A stretch of 26,668 nt of DNA from Rhodocyclaceae bacterium UBA1310 (GTDB taxonomy: Bacteria; Pseudomonadota; Gammaproteobacteria; Burkholderiales; Rhodocyclaceae). The stretch lies in assembly GCA_002307175.1 (NCBI GenBank), contig DBTS01000114.1:1-26668 (forward strand). The letters are read 5' to 3'. The notes below the pieces were generated by a model. The model did not search any database. It was not told the origin of the DNA and was given only the letters and a program-made list of their open reading frames with translations. Every line of letters begins with the position of its first letter. Positions within the stretch are counted from its first letter, which is position 1. Below, in pieces: positions 22,759 through 26,668 of the stretch. Position numbers and translations under genes: made by a program.

Positions 22759-23271
22759 ATGTATTCCAAATATTCGTTGAGGTTCGTGTTCTCTTCGCTG
22801 TGCGGTGCCTGCGCCGGACTGATTGTGATTGCCCTGATCCTGCAGCACATCAAGGGAATTGAACCCTGTCCCCTGTGCATCCTGCAGCGCTATGCCTTTG
22901 TTGGTTGTGGCCTGTTTGCCCTGCTGGGGGCAGTGCATAACTCGCAGGGCTTCATGCGGCGCCTCTACGCTTTTGTAATCCTCGCCACCTCACTGGCCGG
23001 CGGCGGCGTATCCATCCGCCAGATCTGGCTGCAGCACAATCCCCCCCTGAACACGGTATGTGGGCCAGACCTGCAGTACATGATCGGGCACTTTCCGCTC
23101 TCACATGCGCTACCGATGCTGTTTCAAGGCACGGGAGACTGTTCGAAGGTGGACTGGACGCTGCTGGGACTTTCAATTGCCGAATGGGCTTTGATCGGCT
23201 TTGCCCTGATCGCGCTGATCAGCCTGTGGCAGACGCTGCGCCGCACTCCGGAACGCCGGCGCTTCAGCTAA
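22759..23271 (+). CDS. dsbB: Disulfide bond formation protein B
   Basis: DsbB is the inner-membrane oxidase that reoxidises DsbA and passes electrons to quinone. The 170-residue protein has four membrane helices and both required cysteine pairs in the periplasmic loops: C37-x2-C40 in PCPLCILQR, and C101 plus C128 (VCGPDLQYM and GTGDCSKVDW). The first pair and the R after CILQ fit quinone-linked DsbB. The start could be ATG 22759 or GTG 22753; neither has a strong Shine-Dalgarno sequence. No dsbA is in the window. It follows the TetR gene by about 110 bases and seems to be its own unit. Confidence 0.95.
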   Translation: MYSKYSLRFVFSSLCGACAGLIVIALILQHIKGIEPCPLCILQRYAFVGCGLFALLGAVHNSQGFMRRLYAFVILATSLAGGGVSIRQIWLQHNPPLNTVCGPDLQYMIGHFPLSHALPMLFQGTGDCSKVDWTLLGLSIAEWALIGFALIALISLWQTLRRTPERRRFS

Positions 23272-23282
23272 ATCCGGTACGG

Positions 23283-23314
23283 AAAAAACACAGGGCCAGA
23301 CTATGCTGGCCCTG
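23283..23314 (-). terminator. Terminator after the endopeptidase gene, shared with dsbB
   Basis: CAGGGCCAG and CTGGCCCTG form a 9-bp stem around CATAGT, followed on the minus strand by TGTTTTTT. It ends the pbpG-like gene. From the plus strand it lies 20 bases after dsbB with an AATATATT tail, so it may also stop dsbB transcripts, less efficiently. Confidence 0.85.
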
Positions 23315-23338
23315 AATATATTGAGAAGGCAGTGCAGC

Positions 23339-24442
23339 TTAAAGCGATGCAGAAACCGGTCTGCGGGCAGATGCACCAGAAGCCACGGGATGCCGGTTTG
23401 CCGAGGCTTCAAGCCACTTGCGGATGCGGTTGGCGTCACCAATCCGGGTGTAATGCCCCACCGAATCAAGCAGCACAATCGCCAGCTGCTTGTTATTGAA
23501 CCAGGCCTGCATCACCAGGCAGCGCCCCGATTCATTGATGAAGCCAGTCTTGGAAACATCAATCTGCCAATCCGAGCTTTTGACCAGTGCGTTCGTGTTA
23601 TGGAAGGCACGGTTGCGCCCACGCCCCAGATCAACGGTGTATTCAGCCGACGTGGAGAATTCGCGGATCAGGGGGTAGTGCGCAGCGTTTGCCACCATGA
23701 GGGCAAGGTCTCGTGCGGAAGAAACATTGTTCTTGGTCAGCCCCGTACCATCGAAGAAGTGGGTTTCCTGCAAGCCCATCTGATGGGCCTTGGCATTCAT
23801 GGCGGCCAGGAAGGGCTGCATCCCGCCCGGATAGTTGCGAGCCAGCGCTGCAGCGGCACGATTTTCGGAGGCCATCAGGGCCAGATGCATCAGATCTTCA
23901 CGCGACAGACGCGTGCCCACCGGCAAATGCGAACTTGAGTTGCGCAGATGATCGACGTCATCCTCGGTCACTTCGATGACATCATTGAGATTCTGATGTG
24001 CATCAAGCACGACCATCATGGTCATCAGCTTGGTGATGGATGCAATCGGCTGCACCACGCTGGAGTTCTTTTGCAGCAGCACCTGCCCCGAGGCAACATC
24101 CTGCACATAGAAAGCGGACGACTGAATACGGGGGTTTCCGGCAGCATCAAGCTCCAGGGCATCTTCACTGGGTTTGCTGACAGCCTTGGTGACTTTCCTG
24201 GCCGGAGAAGCTTTGGCAACACTGGCCTTGGCGACACTCTGCGACTTGCTGGAAGCCCTTGCCTTATGCGTGGACGGGGTTTTGGCCGCGTGGGCCACAG
24301 GTGCATCCTGTTTCTTGTCGGCATCAGTCGACTTGTGGTGCGCGTGTTTCGTATGTGTCGTCTCCGAGGCAAACACCACCTGGGGAAGTGAAACACCCAC
24401 CATTGCGCTCAGGATACATACAAAAATTCTTCCTGCCTGCAT
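23339..24442 (-). CDS. pbpG: D-alanyl-D-alanine endopeptidase (PBP7 type)
   Basis: PBP7-type enzymes cut D-Ala-meso-DAP cross-links in peptidoglycan in the periplasm. The protein has 367 residues from ATG 24442 (AGGAA four bases upstream). An N-terminal hydrophobic segment acts as signal (MQAGRIFVCILSAMVGVSLPQVVFAS). A basic, low-complexity Lys/Ala/Ser/His spacer of about 65 residues follows. The S11 peptidase domain has S135-I-T-K138, S192-E-N and K298-T-G, the three active-site motifs, in correct order. It lacks the C-terminal domain of PBP5/6, which supports PBP7 over those. The spacer is longer than usual for the family and may tether or localise the enzyme at the wall. Confidence 0.92.
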   Translation of the reverse strand: MQAGRIFVCILSAMVGVSLPQVVFASETTHTKHAHHKSTDADKKQDAPVAHAAKTPSTHKARASSKSQSVAKASVAKASPARKVTKAVSKPSEDALELDAAGNPRIQSSAFYVQDVASGQVLLQKNSSVVQPIASITKLMTMMVVLDAHQNLNDVIEVTEDDVDHLRNSSSHLPVGTRLSREDLMHLALMASENRAAAALARNYPGGMQPFLAAMNAKAHQMGLQETHFFDGTGLTKNNVSSARDLALMVANAAHYPLIREFSTSAEYTVDLGRGRNRAFHNTNALVKSSDWQIDVSKTGFINESGRCLVMQAWFNNKQLAIVLLDSVGHYTRIGDANRIRKWLEASANRHPVASGASARRPVSASL

Positions 24443-24480
24443 CGATTTCCTAGCCTTTGCTGACTGCAACAACGGGTTTG

Positions 24481-24509
24481 ATTATAGCAATAATTGCTGA
24501 ATTATTATA
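24481..24509 (-). promoter_or_regulatory. Candidate pbpG promoter(s) with inverted repeat
   Basis: Two TATAAT hexamers lie on the minus strand (24486-24481 and 24509-24504). The one nearer the gene is TGCTATAAT, an extended -10. Between them, AATAATTGCTGAATTATT (24489-24506) is a perfect 7-bp inverted repeat with a four-base loop. No good -35 is seen. This AT-rich patch stands out from the GC-rich window. Confidence 0.55.
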
Positions 24510-24614
24510 TAGATATGAAGAACAACTAAAGCAAACCATGAAGTACATGCCTGATTTCAATCACTTACGCAGTCATCCAGAAAACTGATGGTTAAAACCT
24601 TATGGGTGACGGAT

Positions 24615-24639
24615 TGGCGGAGGATTACCTCCTCCGCCA
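24615..24639. terminator. Strong hairpin downstream of maeB
   Basis: TGGCGGAGGA (24615-24624) and TCCTCCGCCA (24630-24639) form a 10-bp stem around TTACC, just past the maeB stop. No T tract follows on the maeB (minus) strand; a TTTTT lies about nine bases on in the plus direction. It may stop maeB transcripts with Rho or protect the 3' end. Confidence 0.5.
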
Positions 24640-24650
24640 TTCGCAGGTTT

Positions 24651-26668
24651 TTACTCCCGACGCTCCGTCTGACTGGCATCCACCACGGTCAATGCAGTCA
24701 TGTTCACGATTCGACGCACTGTCGCGGTAGGTGTCAGGATGTGCACCGGTCGCGCCGCGCCGAGCAGAATCGGCCCTACCGTCATGCCATCCCCCGAAGC
24801 TGTCTTGAGCAAATTAAAAGCGATATTCGCCGCATCCAGATTGGGGAAAATCAACAGATTGGCGTTGTCGCGCATCCGCGCATTCGGGAATATCTGATTG
24901 CGCAGACAAGCGTCCAGCGCCGCATCACCGTGCATTTCGCCTTCTGCAGGAATATCCGGGCGCAGTTCATGCAGCATGGCCAGGGCCTGCCGCATCTTCA
25001 GCGCCGTAGGCGTATCGTCGGTACCAAAACTCGAATGCGACAACAGCGCCACTCTTGGAGACATCCCGAAGCGCTGAAGTTCTTCGGCGGCAAGGCAGGT
25101 CATCTCGAAAATCTGCTCCACGCTGGGATCGTAATTGACATAGGTATCGCACAGCGCAATCGTTCGCCCCGAGAGGGCCAGCAGATTCATGGCGTAACAG
25201 TGTTTGACACCTTCCTTGCGCCCCAGAACGGTCTCGATGAACTGCAGGTGCTGGGCACGCCTCCCGGAGGTTCCGCAAATCATTCCATCCGCCCAGCCGA
25301 ACTTGAGCATTAGCGCGCCGATCAGGGTTGCACGCCGACGCACTTCGCGCCTGGCCTCCTCCACCGATACGCCATTGCGCTCCATCAGGCGGTGATAGTG
25401 CGACCACAATTCCCGATAGCGCGGATCAGAATCCTGATTGACCAGTTCGAAATCCACGCCCGGGCGGATTCTCAGGCCAAACCGTTCACAGTACATGCTG
25501 ATCACATCAGGCCGACCGATCAGGATGGGTTGTGCAATCTTTTCATCGACCACGGTCTGCACTGCGCGCAGCACCCTTTCAACTTCGCCTTCAGCAAAGA
25601 TGATACGGCGCGGGGAACGCTTGGCCGCAGTAAACACGGGTTTCATGATGAAGCCGGAATGCCAGACGAAATCATTGAGCTTCTGGTGATAGGCATCCCA
25701 ATCTGAAATGGGCCGCGTGGCAACGCCTGACTCCATCGCTGCACGTGCTACGGCGGGGGCGATGCGCCCGATCAGGCGCGGATCGAAGGGGCGGGGGATG
25801 ATGTAGTCGCGCCCAAATCCGGCAACCTGCTCTCCATATGCAGCCACCACGATATCCGACTGTTCGGCGCGCGCAAGCTCCGCAATGGCACGCACCGCAG
25901 CAAGCTTCATCGCATCAGTGATGGTGGTGGCCCCTACATCCAGTGCCCCACGGAAAATGAACGGGAAGCACAGAACGTTGTTGACCTGGTTAGGATGATC
26001 CGAGCGCCCCGTGGCAATAATCGCATCCTGACGCACCGCCTTGACGGCTTCCGGCATGATCTCCGGCACCGGGTTGGCCAAGGCCATGACCATGGGATTT
26101 GGCGCCATACGGGCGACCATCTCGGGCTTGAGCACACCGGCGGCAGACAGCCCCAGGAAAATATCGGCACCGTCAATCACCTCTCCCAGTGTTCGCGCGC
26201 TGGTCTGCTTCGCGTAACGGGCCTTGAGAGGGTCCATCTCTTCCACCCGCCCCTCATAGACAACACCCTTGATGTCTGTGACCCAGATGTTCTTTTCCGG
26301 AATGCCCAGCATCACCAGCAAATCGAGACAGGCCAGCGCCGCAGCACCTGCGCCGGAAGTCACCACTTTGACCTGGTCCAGCGGCTTGCCCAGCAGATGC
26401 AGACCATTGAGGATTGCCGCTCCGACCACAATGGCAGTGCCATGCTGGTCATCGTGAAACACGGGGATACGCATGCGCTCGCGCAGTTTGCGCTCCACGT
26501 AAAAACATTCCGGTGCCTTGATGTCTTCAAGATTGATGCCGCCGAAAGTGGGTTCCAGTGCGGCAATCACTTCGATCAGGAGATCGGGATCAGGTTGATT
26601 GATCTCGATGTCGAACACATCAATTCCTGCAAACTTCTTGAACAGAACGGCCTTGCCTTCCATCACCG
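24651..26668 (-). CDS. maeB: NADP-type malic enzyme with phosphotransacetylase-like C-terminus (N-terminus outside window)
   Basis: This is the large bacterial malic enzyme that oxidatively decarboxylates malate to pyruvate. The visible 671 residues begin inside the malic domain (VMEGKAVLFKKFAGIDVFDIE) and continue with PVFHDDQHGTAIVVGAA, the NAD(P)-binding TSGAGAAALACLDLL, NPVPEI and DHPNQVNNVLCFPFIFRG. The last roughly 320 residues form a phosphate acetyltransferase-like domain (KRSPRRIIFAEGEVERVLRAVQTV to the C-terminus), which binds acetyl-CoA in related enzymes and is usually regulatory, not catalytic. About the first 90 residues lie past the window. The gene would read from beyond 26668 toward 24651. 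The NADP preference is from the family, not seen in the residues. The maeB symbol fits the fused form. Confidence 0.96.
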   Translation of the reverse strand, partial: VMEGKAVLFKKFAGIDVFDIEINQPDPDLLIEVIAALEPTFGGINLEDIKAPECFYVERKLRERMRIPVFHDDQHGTAIVVGAAILNGLHLLGKPLDQVKVVTSGAGAAALACLDLLVMLGIPEKNIWVTDIKGVVYEGRVEEMDPLKARYAKQTSARTLGEVIDGADIFLGLSAAGVLKPEMVARMAPNPMVMALANPVPEIMPEAVKAVRQDAIIATGRSDHPNQVNNVLCFPFIFRGALDVGATTITDAMKLAAVRAIAELARAEQSDIVVAAYGEQVAGFGRDYIIPRPFDPRLIGRIAPAVARAAMESGVATRPISDWDAYHQKLNDFVWHSGFIMKPVFTAAKRSPRRIIFAEGEVERVLRAVQTVVDEKIAQPILIGRPDVISMYCERFGLRIRPGVDFELVNQDSDPRYRELWSHYHRLMERNGVSVEEARREVRRRATLIGALMLKFGWADGMICGTSGRRAQHLQFIETVLGRKEGVKHCYAMNLLALSGRTIALCDTYVNYDPSVEQIFEMTCLAAEELQRFGMSPRVALLSHSSFGTDDTPTALKMRQALAMLHELRPDIPAEGEMHGDAALDACLRNQIFPNARMRDNANLLIFPNLDAANIAFNLLKTASGDGMTVGPILLGAARPVHILTPTATVRRIVNMTALTVVDASQTERRE

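Noticed and set aside
1..26668. Phage, insertion sequence, CRISPR, toxin-antitoxin or defence genes
   Set aside because: No transposase, integrase, Cas, nuclease-helicase or toxin motif was found, and no direct repeat array of CRISPR form was seen.

Overview
The window is a GC-rich, densely coded chromosomal segment from a betaproteobacterium. The gene order rnm-yciO-site-2 protease-trpS-scpA-scpB-rluB-rimP-nusA-infB fits that class, and the mix of etfBA, maeB and sensory genes would suit the Rhodocyclales. The order-level placement is inference. No tRNA, rRNA, CRISPR array, insertion sequence or phage gene is visible.

Positions 1-10259 are all minus strand. In transcription order they hold an rnm-type PHP phosphatase, yciO, an M50 site-2 protease, trpS, scpA, scpB and rluB, then rimP, nusA and infB, which is cut by the window edge at its G1 motif. 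A promoter-like sequence and a hairpin with a T tract lie just upstream of rimP and look like an attenuated leader. rluB appears to start with TTG inside scpB behind a strong Shine-Dalgarno sequence.

Positions 10270-15371 are plus strand and form the glycine cleavage operon. A promoter-like sequence is followed by a tandem glycine riboswitch, an intrinsic terminator as expression platform, gcvT, gcvH, a 60-residue membrane protein, gcvP and a double terminator.

Positions 15370-19787 hold a minus-strand helical protein of unknown function, then a plus-strand pair made of a periplasmic substrate-binding protein and a membrane histidine kinase joined by an ATGA overlap. The kinase overlaps tail to tail with a minus-strand HD-GYP phosphodiesterase that carries a C-terminal zinc ribbon.

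Positions 19849-23271 hold the minus-strand etfB-etfA-orf96 cluster, with ATGA overlaps at both junctions, a divergent TetR-type regulator and dsbB. Positions 23283-26668 hold a PBP7-type endopeptidase gene and maeB, both minus strand, with maeB running off the window.

Most of this is conserved housekeeping. The least explained items are the rimP leader, orf96 coupled to etfA, the substrate-binding protein/kinase pair without transporter or response regulator, the small membrane protein in the gcv operon, and a four-cysteine motif in TrpRS. I see no clear multi-gene system that is wholly new.
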